Assembly (NCBI GenBank): GCA_022706085.1
Contig: JAKJDF010000003.1
Span: 402,879-466,878 of the forward strand
Source: Candidatus Latescibacterota bacterium
Lineage (GTDB): Bacteria > Latescibacterota > MWCZ01
Length of the DNA stretch: 64,000 nucleotides
Reading direction: 5' to 3'
Made by a program: the position numbers and the translations under genes. The notes beneath the pieces were generated by a model that was not told the DNA's origin, did no database searches, and worked only from the letters and a program-made list of their open reading frames with translations. Positions 55,685 to 64,000 of this stretch are shown here, one piece after another. Position 1 is the first letter of the stretch, and every line of letters begins with the position of its first letter.

Positions 55685-57067
55685 GTGCCACACAACATCG
55701 GAACGAGACGCGAATTGTTCGTGGACGGAACGCTCGTGCAGTCATTTGTGGGAACCCGACTCGTTCTTCAGAAACCAGAGCGCCGCGAGACGGTGCTGGA
55801 GTTGGACGCACCGTGGGAAAACAACGTTTCATTCCCTTACAGGGTTCTTCCGTTCAAAGGCGGGTGGCGAATGTACTACCGTGCCTCCATCCTGGATCTT
55901 TCCCGGGAGGAAGACACCTGTGTTACGGCGGTTGCGGAAACCGACGACGGGGTAAGTTTCCGGCGACCTTCGCTCGGGTTGTGTGAGTTCGCGGGTTCCA
56001 GGCGGAACAACATTTTGCAGATTGGCGGCTTTCCGAACACCCCGCCGCCGTTTTTCGATACGAGGCCTGGTTGTCCGCCGGAGGAGCGGTTCAAAGGAAT
56101 TGTTGCGCGGCAATCAAACGCGTTTGCGATGATCTCTGGTGACGGTGTACGGTGGCGCCTGCTTCAAAACACGCCTATGCGCCTCCGCGGGCAGTTCGAC
56201 ACCGTAAACACTGCCTTCTGGGACGAACTCGCCGGGTGTTACCGATCGTTCACGCGCAGCTGGCACGACCCCGAGACCGGCACAGCCTTCCCGACCTGGG
56301 ACTTTGGTGGCGTGGCCGCGGTCCGGGGAATCCAGCACGCGCGTTCCCAGGATTTTTTGAACTGGACGGAGCCGGAGCAATTGCGCTATGCGGACGGGGA
56401 TCGGACGGTCCATTTGTACACGAACGCGATCGTTCCGTGCCCGGACGCGGAACACATCCTCCTTGGTTTCCCCAGTCGTTTCGTTCCGGACCGCACCAGT
56501 GACGATTCCCACGGGTTGCCCGGGCTCAATGATGCGTTGTTCATGACAAGCAGGGATGGGGTGTACTGGAATCGTTGGCTGGATGCGTGGGTGTCGCCGG
56601 GGCTCGACCCGTTGAACTGGACGGAACGCAACAACTATCCGGTGTGGGGAATCGCCAAAACTTCCCCGACGGAATGGTCCATGTATATCTCCGAACATTA
56701 TCGCCACGAGGGCGTGCCGACACGCGTTCGCAGGTTGAGCATCCGGCCATGGGGATTTGTCGCGGTACACGCAGACTATTCGACCGGCGAGTTCGTCACG
56801 AAGCCGTTCGTGTTTGAGGGGGATTCGCTGAGTTTGAACGCGCGCACTTCCGCAGCGGGGGCGATCCGAGTGGAGATTCAGGATGAAGCGGGCCACGCAT
56901 TGCCCGGTTTTTCACTTGACGAGATGCCGCCCTGGTACGGCGATCGGCTGGATGCGCGGATGGCCTGGGGCAGAAACACCAGCCTCGGATCCTTACGCGG
57001 GCGGCCAATACGACTGCGCTTCTGGATGAAAGATGCTGACGTGTTCTCATTTCGCTTCCCTTCCTGA
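55685..57067 (+). CDS. Five-bladed beta-propeller protein, GH43/GH32-like
   Basis: A 460-residue cytoplasmic protein of a type common in Planctomycetes and relatives and usually left as hypothetical or glycosyl hydrolase. Typical opening ELFVDGTLVQSFVGTRLVLQ, then DAPWENNVSFPYRV, WRMYYRASI, TAVAETDDGVSFRRPSLGL and RRNNIL. Repeated 'request-like' blades with WDF/DAL residues and a final beta-sandwich (EIQDEAGHALPGFSLDE) follow. No catalytic residues can be assigned with certainty. GTG 55685 has AGAGGAGA seven bases upstream. Lies 18 bases after the putative glycosidase. Confidence 0.66.
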   Translation: MPHNIGTRRELFVDGTLVQSFVGTRLVLQKPERRETVLELDAPWENNVSFPYRVLPFKGGWRMYYRASILDLSREEDTCVTAVAETDDGVSFRRPSLGLCEFAGSRRNNILQIGGFPNTPPPFFDTRPGCPPEERFKGIVARQSNAFAMISGDGVRWRLLQNTPMRLRGQFDTVNTAFWDELAGCYRSFTRSWHDPETGTAFPTWDFGGVAAVRGIQHARSQDFLNWTEPEQLRYADGDRTVHLYTNAIVPCPDAEHILLGFPSRFVPDRTSDDSHGLPGLNDALFMTSRDGVYWNRWLDAWVSPGLDPLNWTERNNYPVWGIAKTSPTEWSMYISEHYRHEGVPTRVRRLSIRPWGFVAVHADYSTGEFVTKPFVFEGDSLSLNARTSAAGAIRVEIQDEAGHALPGFSLDEMPPWYGDRLDARMAWGRNTSLGSLRGRPIRLRFWMKDADVFSFRFPS

Positions 57068-57074
57068 GAGGAAC

Positions 57075-58250
57075 TTGACAGGACAATTGACTGACTTGGA
57101 ACGATTTCTCGCGACCTGCCGGGGTGACACCCCCGACTACGTACCCATTTTCGGATTCCCCGGTGCGCCGGGAATGAGCGACGGCGCGATGCGGAAAACG
57201 CACGAACGACTGGTAGCTACCGGAATGCCTTCATGTGTCGGGGGGTCGTCCAGCCTGATTTTCGGGAATCCGGAAAGGGAGAGTTGGAGGAGATACTGGG
57301 GCACGACAGGGCCACTTACACTGGATTTCGGTCTGGCCGGCGGAGCGCAAGGATTTCGTACGACGAGGCGGTTCGAGAACGGTTTCGAAATCATCGAGTC
57401 CGAAAGCGGGGAAATCACGCGGCAGGTGGTGGAAAACGACGTCACATACAGCATGCCGGAATTCGTCAGGTACCCCGTCCGAGACCGTGAGTCCTGGGAG
57501 TTTTACAAAGAACGCACACGCCCCCGACGGGTAATGTCGCGCGAAGACATGGAGACGAATTGCCGGAGGTACGACAAGCGCGACAGGCCTTTGTGTATAG
57601 GCACGGGGAGCACATACGGGCACATCCGCGGCCTCATGGGGACCGAAGGCGCCAGTGTGACCTTGATCGAGGATCCCGAACTTGCGCACGATATCATTGG
57701 AACCGGGCTCACGTACCACAGGGAATTTGTATTTCCTTTGATAGAAAGGCTCAGACCGGAAATTGTGCAGCTTGGCGAGGATCTGTGCTTCAATCACGGC
57801 ATGTTGCTTTCTCCCCGTCATTTTCGGGAATTCTGCGGTCAGTACTACCGTGAGGTATGCGATTGCGCGTTCGCGAATGGCGCCGAAATTGTTGCCATCG
57901 ATACCGACGGCAACGCGATGGAGTTCACAGGGGTGGCGGCCGAATACGGAGTCAACGCGATGTTTCCATACGAGGTCAAGGCTGGAAACGACTTGTTTGA
58001 GCTTCGGCAGAAGCACCCCGGATTCGTTTTCTTCGGCTGGTTAGAAAAAGAAGTAGTAAATGAGGGAAATGAATCTCTCATCGAACCGGAAATATCTTCG
58101 AAAGTTCCTCAATTGCTGCAACGCGGACGGTACTTCCCTAACGGCGATCACGGCATTCAGCCTCCTGTGACGTTCCGCAATTTGTGCCGATTCATGACCC
58201 TGCTTCACGAAGTCTGCGGGAACCCGGAGGGGGAGTTTCCCCGAGTCTGA
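57075..58250 (+). CDS. Uroporphyrinogen decarboxylase-family protein (second copy, diverged)
   Basis: A 391-residue UroD-superfamily TIM barrel unlike the one at 8 kb. It begins DLERFLATCRGDTPDYVPIF and carries VQLGEDLCFNHGMLLSPRHF, a FREFCGQYYREVCDCAFANG stretch and EIVAIDTDGN in the place of the His-x-Asp-Gly-Asn segment. C-terminal FFGWLEKEVVN and RYFPNGDHGIQPPV match the non-haem subgroup. TTG 57075 follows GAGAGGAAC, seven bases after the preceding gene. Placement inside a glycosidase run suggests methyl-group removal from a methylated sugar or aglycone; this is inference, and no corrinoid protein is adjacent. Confidence 0.75.
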   Translation: MTGQLTDLERFLATCRGDTPDYVPIFGFPGAPGMSDGAMRKTHERLVATGMPSCVGGSSSLIFGNPERESWRRYWGTTGPLTLDFGLAGGAQGFRTTRRFENGFEIIESESGEITRQVVENDVTYSMPEFVRYPVRDRESWEFYKERTRPRRVMSREDMETNCRRYDKRDRPLCIGTGSTYGHIRGLMGTEGASVTLIEDPELAHDIIGTGLTYHREFVFPLIERLRPEIVQLGEDLCFNHGMLLSPRHFREFCGQYYREVCDCAFANGAEIVAIDTDGNAMEFTGVAAEYGVNAMFPYEVKAGNDLFELRQKHPGFVFFGWLEKEVVNEGNESLIEPEISSKVPQLLQRGRYFPNGDHGIQPPVTFRNLCRFMTLLHEVCGNPEGEFPRV

Positions 58251-58286
58251 AGCCAGCCAGCACTGGTGCCAACAATCCCAGGGCGT

Positions 58287-59765
58287 ATGCGTACGATGAA
58301 TACACCTCCTCTTTTCCATGTTGCATCGTTCGGGGCGCTGTCACACGCGGGCAAAACAAGCACAGAGGCATTTCAGAAGGCGGTCGACGCGTGTGCCGAA
58401 TCCGGCGGGGGAACCGTTTTCGTTCCTCCCGGTGAGTACGTAATCGGCAGGGTCCATCTTCGGAGCAACGTAACCTTTCATCTGGCGGCGGGAGCCGTGG
58501 TCAAACCCTCGCGGGAGAAAACGGATTATCCACCCATTCCCAACCTTCCGGATTCAAACTACCGGGCGGAACTGATCGACAACGCTCTCAACTCTCGCTA
58601 TGCTACTTTGTATGCTCTGAACGCAGTGAATGTGATTGTCTGCGGACAGGGCTGCATTGACGGTGATGACCGGGCGTTCTGGACGGAAAAGAACACAGGC
58701 ACTTACGACGAATGGAACATGATTGCGCAGTGGTTCTATTACTCTCCCAACGCATTCCGGCCTGTCACGCTGATGTTTGAGCGATGCGAAAACGTTGTGG
58801 TTCGTGATGTGGAATTGGTCAGGGCATCCTGTTATTCGGGCTGGTTCGCGGGATGCACTCGCCTCCAGTTCGAGAATGTGACCGTGAAGAACGACCACGC
58901 GGGACCGAATACCGACGGATTTCACTTCAGTTCGTGCCGCAATGTCACGATCGCGGGATGTGACTTCACTTGCGGGGACGATTGCATCGCGATAGACCCG
59001 AACTATGGTGGTATCGCGGAGAACTACACCATTTCCGGGTGCCGATTCGATACGAGCGTGAACGCGTTTCGAATCTACACCGGACTGGACCCTGGATTGC
59101 CGCGTGAGATGCCCACGGGAGAAGTACGGAATGTCGTCGCGAGCACATGTATTGTCGCCAACGCATCAGGCGTTTTCAACGTTACGGCGGAGAACGGCGA
59201 AATCGACCATCTCATGTTCTCAGATTTCTGCATTCAGATGGCGTACCGCGGATCGGCATTCTTTCTTATTGCCTTGGAAGGGGGGCTTATCAACCGGGTA
59301 ATGCTCTCACGGATGATGATTGACACCGATGGTGTCGGGACGATTGTCTCGCGAGAGAAAGGGGCGGTGCGGGGAGTTGTACTCGACGGACTCGACTATG
59401 TCGTTTCACCCAGAACCAAACTGTACGGCAACGGCGCCCCTGCAGTACTCGACAGCTGGGGTTGGCACAGTTTCGCGCCTTACAATTTGCACGTGCGCGG
59501 GGCAAGCGACGTAACGATCAAGGAAACGAAGATAATCTGGACGGAAGGAGATCTCGCGGATCTGTGCAGAATTCCGGGCAGTAGCCCCAACTGGCCTGCG
59601 ATCGAATGCCGTGATGTGGATGGTCTCGCGCTGGACAACGTCATCTGTTCTGCCCATGGAGAGAATTGCCCGGATGTCCTGTTGGTGAATGTGGAGAGTC
59701 CTGCAGTGGCATTCTGTCGGCGGGCGGACGGTGAGCGCGCAACGGTGGAGGAAAGGCATGGGTGA
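58287..59765 (+). CDS. GH28-like (polygalacturonase fold) protein
   Basis: A 492-residue right-handed beta-helix of the pectin-degrading GH28 type, without signal peptide. FHVASFGALSHAGKTSTEAF and GGGTVFVPPGEYVIGRVHLRS-type sequence (VFVPPGEYVIGRVHLRS) are the family opening. Catalytic acids are present in PNTDGFH (NTD about 208-210) and CGDDCIAI (about 229-236). The usual GHG segment is not found, and the RIKT motif reads RIYTG, so two substrate/catalytic positions differ. It may act on a modified galacturonan or rhamnogalacturonan oligomer. ATG 58287 is behind AGGG; ATG 58296 and GTG 58266 are alternatives. It overlaps the GH29 gene by 8 nt. Confidence 0.84.
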   Translation: MRTMNTPPLFHVASFGALSHAGKTSTEAFQKAVDACAESGGGTVFVPPGEYVIGRVHLRSNVTFHLAAGAVVKPSREKTDYPPIPNLPDSNYRAELIDNALNSRYATLYALNAVNVIVCGQGCIDGDDRAFWTEKNTGTYDEWNMIAQWFYYSPNAFRPVTLMFERCENVVVRDVELVRASCYSGWFAGCTRLQFENVTVKNDHAGPNTDGFHFSSCRNVTIAGCDFTCGDDCIAIDPNYGGIAENYTISGCRFDTSVNAFRIYTGLDPGLPREMPTGEVRNVVASTCIVANASGVFNVTAENGEIDHLMFSDFCIQMAYRGSAFFLIALEGGLINRVMLSRMMIDTDGVGTIVSREKGAVRGVVLDGLDYVVSPRTKLYGNGAPAVLDSWGWHSFAPYNLHVRGASDVTIKETKIIWTEGDLADLCRIPGSSPNWPAIECRDVDGLALDNVICSAHGENCPDVLLVNVESPAVAFCRRADGERATVEERHG

Positions 59766-60987
59766 CGTCGAGGGGGTGGATCGAGCGTCGTGGTGGCAAA
59801 CCGCTCGCTTCGGAATGTTCATCCATTTCGGATTGCCAACCGTGCTGGAACGAGGCATCTGGGCACAGTACTGGGAGCACATTCCTCGGGATGAGTACGC
59901 GGCTCTCAAAGGCTCGTTCAACCCGCAGTCGTGTGACCCTGCGGAATGGGTGCGTCTCGCCCGGGATTCAGGCATGAAGTACATGGTTCTCACGGTTCGC
60001 AACCACGATGGCTTCTGTCTTTTTGACACGGCCACGACTGATTTCAACAGCGTCGCGTCTCCTTTCGGCAGAGACCTGGTGCGTGAATTCGTCGAAGCCT
60101 GTCGGGCGGCGGGAATGCGGACCGGTTTGTACTTCTCGCTCATGAACTGGCGTCATCCCGGCTGTCTCCAACGACGTGCAGAGCAGTACCGGGCGCCCGC
60201 CTTTTACGAACGTCTTGTGGAGGAGACCCATGAGCAGATTCGCGAATTGACGTGCAATTACGGAAAGGTAGACGTCCTCTGGTTCGATTGCATGAGACCG
60301 GATGATCCTGCAATCTGGCGGTCAGAAGAAATGATGGCGATGGTTCGTCGGAACCAGCCTTCCATCCTTGTGAATGACCGCGCAGGTGTACCGGGGGATT
60401 TCGGAACACCGGAGAATGAGGCTGTCCCTCAATCGAGGCCATGGGAAGCGTGTTTCACGATGACCGACACATGGGGGTCCGCTCCGGGGGACCGAAACTG
60501 GAAGACTTCACGGGAACTGGTTACGCTACTCATGTCGTGCGCCGCGCGTTCCGGGAACCTTCTTCTCAACCTTCCGCCGGGAGCAGACGGCCGCTTCCCT
60601 CGAGAAGGCGTGGACCGCTTGCGGGAGATTGGAAAGTGGTTGCGAACGAATGGAGAGGCGATCTACGGGACGTTGAGTGCGCCTATTGGCCACTCGCTGA
60701 ATATCATCGGACCGGGGCAAGGGTGGGCGACGATGCGCGGCTCCAGTATCTACATGGCCGCAATACGATGGCAGGGAGCAACGTTCAGATTCGCTTGGCT
60801 GAAAAACCGCGTGTTGTCGGCAAGGGTACTTGGGGCAGATTGCGAGGTGCGTGTAGAACAGAAAGGAGATCGCGTCTGGTTGCACGGGTTGCCGGAACAC
60901 CCGCCTGATCCCCTCCTTCCAGTTCTCGCCATCAGGGTGGAAGGCAGACCGGAGCGAATTGAACCGGGTGATTTTCTCATCCTATAG
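59758..60987 (+). CDS. Alpha-L-fucosidase (GH29)
   Basis: A 409-residue alpha-L-fucosidase-type TIM barrel, no signal peptide. WWQTARFGMFIHFGLPTVLE opens the domain (HFG motif), TVRNHDGFCLFDT corresponds to the KHHDGF region, and YGKVDVLWFDC carries the nucleophile Asp177. DTWGSAPGD and LLMSCAARSGNLLLNLPP match the family's C-terminal side. ATG 59758 has GGAGGAAAG just before it and overlaps the GH28-like stop by 8 nt. Would release fucose from oligosaccharides in the cytoplasm. It ends inside the convergent oligogalacturonate-lyase-like gene (11-nt overlap). Confidence 0.9.
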   Translation: MGDVEGVDRASWWQTARFGMFIHFGLPTVLERGIWAQYWEHIPRDEYAALKGSFNPQSCDPAEWVRLARDSGMKYMVLTVRNHDGFCLFDTATTDFNSVASPFGRDLVREFVEACRAAGMRTGLYFSLMNWRHPGCLQRRAEQYRAPAFYERLVEETHEQIRELTCNYGKVDVLWFDCMRPDDPAIWRSEEMMAMVRRNQPSILVNDRAGVPGDFGTPENEAVPQSRPWEACFTMTDTWGSAPGDRNWKTSRELVTLLMSCAARSGNLLLNLPPGADGRFPREGVDRLREIGKWLRTNGEAIYGTLSAPIGHSLNIIGPGQGWATMRGSSIYMAAIRWQGATFRFAWLKNRVLSARVLGADCEVRVEQKGDRVWLHGLPEHPPDPLLPVLAIRVEGRPERIEPGDFLIL

Positions 60988-62158
60988 TCAGTTCGTTCAA
61001 GCGAACGGCAAACAAATCCTTTCGGCCGCCGCGAAGTGAACCGAAAACGAGCCACTCACCGTCCGGTGACACGTGCGGGTGAGCATGGGCGCGTTGGCCC
61101 CCGGATGAATCGGTTCCGTGAACGCAGATCACTTTTGTGGAATACCCGTCGCCGTGGGGCGTGACAGCGGTTATCTGATCGGGCGAGAAAACCCCATCCA
61201 CGGTGATGGTCTGACCGTCCGGTGTGACGTGACAGTGGCCGTAGTAGCGGGGCGGGCCGTGGTAGCCGATCCAACGGGTGCTCGTATCCAGGTTAAGAAT
61301 CTGAACGTACTCGGCCCCATGCTCGGGACCCTGGTCGACCACCATGCCGTGAGTAACAACACCCGTGCCGTCGGGAAGCCAGACGCTGTGCCCGGTTTTT
61401 GGGTTCCTGGTTGGAAACGGCACTGCCTCTGCTTCCTCAAGTCTCAGCAGCCACAGCAATGGTTCCGTACGGCGATCCGGGTCCGTCGCCCGGTCACACA
61501 GAATATACTTGTCGGAAGTCGGCGAGAACGCCGCGTGCCCGATGAACCGCCCGGCTTCTTCCCACAGGATCTGCGATCGGCCGTCCCGCACCGACACGCC
61601 AACAAGCCGACTGGGCAACGCGAGACGATCCGTTCTGCGGAGGAATTCGGCAAGATCGCCGTAAGTGTTGAAACACTCGCGCGGTAGAAGCGGCAAAAGT
61701 ACGGTCTGCTCGTCCCCGCTCAGTTCAAGTACTCCACATACCCAATCCGGGCCGATATGAAAGAGAAGTTCCTCCTCCAGGGTGTCGACGTTGACCGTGC
61801 GCAGTTCGTCTCCTTCGACAAAGAACACCGCATGAATTGAGTAGCCCGCAACGATATGAAACGCGTCCGTTCCCCGACCGTCTCCGCGTTCGCCCGCCAG
61901 ATACGCCAGGAGATAGGACGTGCCCCTGCCGGCGGTCAACTGTGTAATGTCGCCTCCCAGAAGAGAACACGCGTAGATATTGGTCGCACCCTCTGCTTCC
62001 GCGGTAAACACAATCCGCTGGTCGTCCAGGAACCCGTTCACGTGGTAGGTGGGATGGACGTTCCATTGACGCGTCGACGTGAGCTGAACAACCTCAATGC
62101 CGGACACCGGGTCAACGTATTTCGACATCTCCGGCCGGTACACAACCCCTTTTGGCAT
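60977..62158 (-). CDS. Oligogalacturonate lyase-like propeller (PL22 family)
   Basis: A 393-residue cytoplasmic seven-bladed propeller resembling oligogalacturonide lyase, which cuts unsaturated digalacturonates to keto-sugars. Seen: DPVSGIEVVQLTSTRQWNVH, HPTYHVNGFLDDQRIVFTAE, TNIYACSLLGGDITQLTAG, VSPDGEWLVFGS and several His residues (HPTYH, YYGHCHVT, HAHPHVS) compatible with the Mn-binding histidines. ATG 62158 is preceded by GGAGACGC. Convergent with the GH29 gene; it forms a counter-strand unit with its own promoter. Ties the cluster to pectin/uronate breakdown. PL22 assignment is by motif only. Confidence 0.72.
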   Translation of the reverse strand: MPKGVVYRPEMSKYVDPVSGIEVVQLTSTRQWNVHPTYHVNGFLDDQRIVFTAEAEGATNIYACSLLGGDITQLTAGRGTSYLLAYLAGERGDGRGTDAFHIVAGYSIHAVFFVEGDELRTVNVDTLEEELLFHIGPDWVCGVLELSGDEQTVLLPLLPRECFNTYGDLAEFLRRTDRLALPSRLVGVSVRDGRSQILWEEAGRFIGHAAFSPTSDKYILCDRATDPDRRTEPLLWLLRLEEAEAVPFPTRNPKTGHSVWLPDGTGVVTHGMVVDQGPEHGAEYVQILNLDTSTRWIGYHGPPRYYGHCHVTPDGQTITVDGVFSPDQITAVTPHGDGYSTKVICVHGTDSSGGQRAHAHPHVSPDGEWLVFGSLRGGRKDLFAVRLNELTIG

Positions 62159-62466
62159 GATGCTGCGTCTCCAGGTGATTGCAGCCGCGCTCAGATCTAC
62201 TTATGAGACACATGACCCGTGTTAGGTAGGCTGATAATAACGATTATGTCAACGCGCATCAAACAGATTTTACCACAATCGGCTAGCGGCCCGGTGCCGG
62301 CCGCACAGCCTCGAACATACGCCGTGGGCGAGCATGTGTGTCGCTCGGATGCGATCAACAGGATTCGCTACTTTTGTGAAGCCTCCATGTTCACCGGCAA
62401 GGTTCGCTCGCAAACCGGTGCGACATGGAAACGCCGTGCGTCATGAAATCACCTGGCACCGGCTTG
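62159..62466 (-). other. Intergenic leader region upstream of the PL22-like gene
   Basis: 308 bases separate the PL22-like start from the end of the DUF6259-like gene. It holds a promoter (62234-62262, listed separately) and a GGCACC/GGTGCC stem-loop (62455-62475) that overlaps the stop codon of the upstream gene and could act as a weak terminator. No open frame with supporting features was seen. Confidence 0.5.
62234..62262 (-). promoter_or_regulatory. Promoter of the PL22-like gene
   Basis: On the minus strand TTGATG (62257-62262; four of six) and TATTAT (62234-62239; five of six) are 17 nt apart, giving a leader of about 70 nt before the ATG at 62158. A second perfect TTGACA lies inside the spacer but has no matching -10. 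Confidence 0.55.
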
Positions 62467-64000
62467 TCAGGTGCCGGCAGGGCTGATTTCGTACACGACG
62501 CCTCCAAAGGGTTCGAGATCTTCCGATCGCACCTGAACACCCCCGACTACTTCAAACGAATCCGTCGGCCCGCTTTCCTGAATCTTCGTGTATCGCAACC
62601 GGCCCGATGTGAGACCATACGCCGATGGATTGAAAGTACAGCGATAGGACTGCTTCGCCTCCGAAAGATTCATGATGAACAAACCGAGGTGTCCGTCCTC
62701 CGCGCGCCATAGCGCGGACATCACCGCAGGGAGCGTGGCAATCTTCGGCGTTCCAAAGAACGGCCAGTTGGCGCTGACCTTGACGACGGCATCCTCTCGT
62801 CTCCGCATCATCTCGTCGGAGCTGCCGCGTATCTCGTCTGGAGCGGTGTTTGCTGGCATCCCGACCAGTTCTCCGTACGTCAGGAATTTGCGGGTTTGAA
62901 CACGCAGTTTCCCAAGTTTTCTCAGGTATCCGCGAAATGGCTCCGGGATCTCAGGAGGCATCCAGCCAAGCTGGGATCCCCAAAGGAAATCACGCGCCTG
63001 CGCCATCACGAATGATTGCATCCCTTCGCCGGTCGTGTGGTTGCTGGCGTAGTACAACGTGTATCCGGAATAAACAGAGGTCATCATCGGCACTTCCGTG
63101 TCCTGACGCGGGTTCCAGATGAGAAATGCATCGCAGCCATCTATGTGCGCGTCGCCCGGGTTCTCCGTTGTCAGGAATAGATCCCTCCCGGTGGAGGCGA
63201 TGTAGTCTTTCACTCTGTTCAGAATCACCCGGTAACCGTCGTGCCAGTGGTGGCCGCCGCCCAAAGGGTGACCGTGCGTGGGGTCATAACACGGTGCTGC
63301 CGGCATTGCGGCGACCTGATCGAGATAAATCGCATTCGCCCCGATCTCTTCGTAGATTCTCTTGCACAGATTGAACACAGTATCCTGCCAGAGCTTGGTC
63401 TGCGTGCACATGGGTGTAAGCAGGCCACTTTCCGGGCCGTAAATCTCCAGGTACGGAGTTCCGGTCGGGTCTTTCGCGGTGGAAGGGATGGCCCCGGGGT
63501 ACGACCTGGCACGCATATCCCACAATCGCGCGTTGATGTACGGCATGGCGACTATTCCCGCATCAACGAGTTTTCGCACGGCTTCCGGAACACCCGGTTT
63601 CGGGGGGAAATACTCCGGGTAGTCATTGTCGAACTTGATCTCGTGCCACTGGTAGATCTGAATTCCCACCGGTACGTCGAAATATCGTTGTGCGGCAATA
63701 ACCCCGTCCGCCCATTCCGCAGGGGTTACTCCGCTGTTCTTTTCGGGAATGCTGGAAAGAAGCCAGATTCCGATGTCCTTCAGCGTTTTTGGGACATCCT
63801 TCCGTCTCGAAATCGGCCCTTTTGCGCACCACTTCTGCCCGATCGCCCATTCCCGGTACAATTTGCAGCCCCCAAACCAGCCGTCGCCGTGCACGCTGAT
63901 CGCGGTGGCGTAGGTGTCATCCAGCCCGACACCCGGCTTGGAACCATCCGGCACGCGAAGAACGAACGCGGTTTCATTTCCCGGGTCCACCAGGTATGAC
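62467..64000 (-). CDS. DUF6259-like glycoside hydrolase-type protein (5' end beyond the window)
   Basis: At least 511 residues, open to the right edge, so the N-terminus is missing. It resembles DUF6259 proteins: KLYREWAIGQKWCAKGPI followed by RRKDVPKTLKDIGIW, a TIM-barrel core with VGIQIYQWHE, AMPYINARLWDMRA, ANAIYLDQVAAMPAAPCYD (candidate nucleophile Asp), and FLTTENPGDAHIDGCDAFL (candidate acid Glu). A C-terminal beta domain follows (about the last 100 residues). Members are found in carbohydrate-degrading loci but have no settled substrate. The stop lies in a stem-loop. Confidence 0.6.
   Translation of the reverse strand, partial: SYLVDPGNETAFVLRVPDGSKPGVGLDDTYATAISVHGDGWFGGCKLYREWAIGQKWCAKGPISRRKDVPKTLKDIGIWLLSSIPEKNSGVTPAEWADGVIAAQRYFDVPVGIQIYQWHEIKFDNDYPEYFPPKPGVPEAVRKLVDAGIVAMPYINARLWDMRARSYPGAIPSTAKDPTGTPYLEIYGPESGLLTPMCTQTKLWQDTVFNLCKRIYEEIGANAIYLDQVAAMPAAPCYDPTHGHPLGGGHHWHDGYRVILNRVKDYIASTGRDLFLTTENPGDAHIDGCDAFLIWNPRQDTEVPMMTSVYSGYTLYYASNHTTGEGMQSFVMAQARDFLWGSQLGWMPPEIPEPFRGYLRKLGKLRVQTRKFLTYGELVGMPANTAPDEIRGSSDEMMRRREDAVVKVSANWPFFGTPKIATLPAVMSALWRAEDGHLGLFIMNLSEAKQSYRCTFNPSAYGLTSGRLRYTKIQESGPTDSFEVVGGVQVRSEDLEPFGGVVYEISPAGT

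Overview
The window is dense, high-GC bacterial chromosome with short intergenic gaps, many 4-nt start/stop overlaps and frequent GTG/TTG starts. Genes for Kdo and lipid A work (kdsB, lpxK, waaA), lipopolysaccharide export (lptC, an OstA/LptA protein, lptB) and outer-membrane-type barrels indicate a Gram-negative cell envelope. Sugar-phosphate isomerases, Gfo/Idh/MocA oxidoreductases, UroD-like proteins, PD40 propellers and cytoplasmic glycosidases are typical of uncultured heterotrophic lineages (Planctomycetes/Lentisphaerae, Hydrogenedentes, Sumerlaeota or Latescibacteria style). I cannot assign a phylum from the sequence alone. No tRNA, rRNA, CRISPR array, insertion sequence or prophage was found.

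Layout. 0.3-2.5 kb: a Nif3-like metal protein, an rpe/uracil-DNA-glycosylase-like pair on the minus strand, then a small very acidic protein gene with its own consensus promoter and a 3' stem-loop. 3.1-7.8 kb: minus-strand operon of an ABC exporter with an unusual N-terminus, a membrane protein, a TIM-barrel sugar epimerase and IolB. 8-17 kb: UroD-like protein, thioesterase, phosphofructokinase, LacI regulator, a secreted protein with ten calcium-loop repeats, and an MrfA/YprA-like helicase. 17-21 kb: a nucleotidyltransferase, then four genes each overlapping the next by exactly 4 nt (oxidoreductase, unknown protein, TRASH-like zinc protein, SMP-30 lactonase). 21.6-34.2 kb: gatC-kdsB-pyrG-lptC-ostA-lptB-rpoN, then two large envelope proteases that each carry a barrel-like domain. 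34.3-37 kb: trmJ, then the amt-glnK nitrogen pair, ending in a clear terminator.

37-45 kb: minus-strand waaA-lpxK-kinase operon, divergent from a plus-strand run of oxidoreductase, histidine phosphatase, tmk and a C-terminal processing protease that ends in a strong terminator. 45.3-47.2 kb: ECF sigma factor, zinc anti-sigma factor and a Spy-like periplasmic protein. 47.2-50 kb: a Mut7-C protein and two tandem DapA-superfamily paralogues. 50-64 kb: pyrD on the minus strand, then a long plus-strand carbohydrate cluster (DegT aminotransferase, PD40 propeller, putative glycosidase, five-bladed propeller, UroD-like, GH28-like, GH29), met tail to tail by an oligogalacturonate-lyase-like gene and a truncated DUF6259-like gene.

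How the genes fit together: the 21-45 kb part builds and polices the outer membrane. The 3-21 kb and 47-64 kb parts look like catabolism of inositol-type or uronic sugars and of pectin-type oligosaccharides, carried out mostly by proteins without signal peptides. Functions were inferred by reading motifs; no database search was run.
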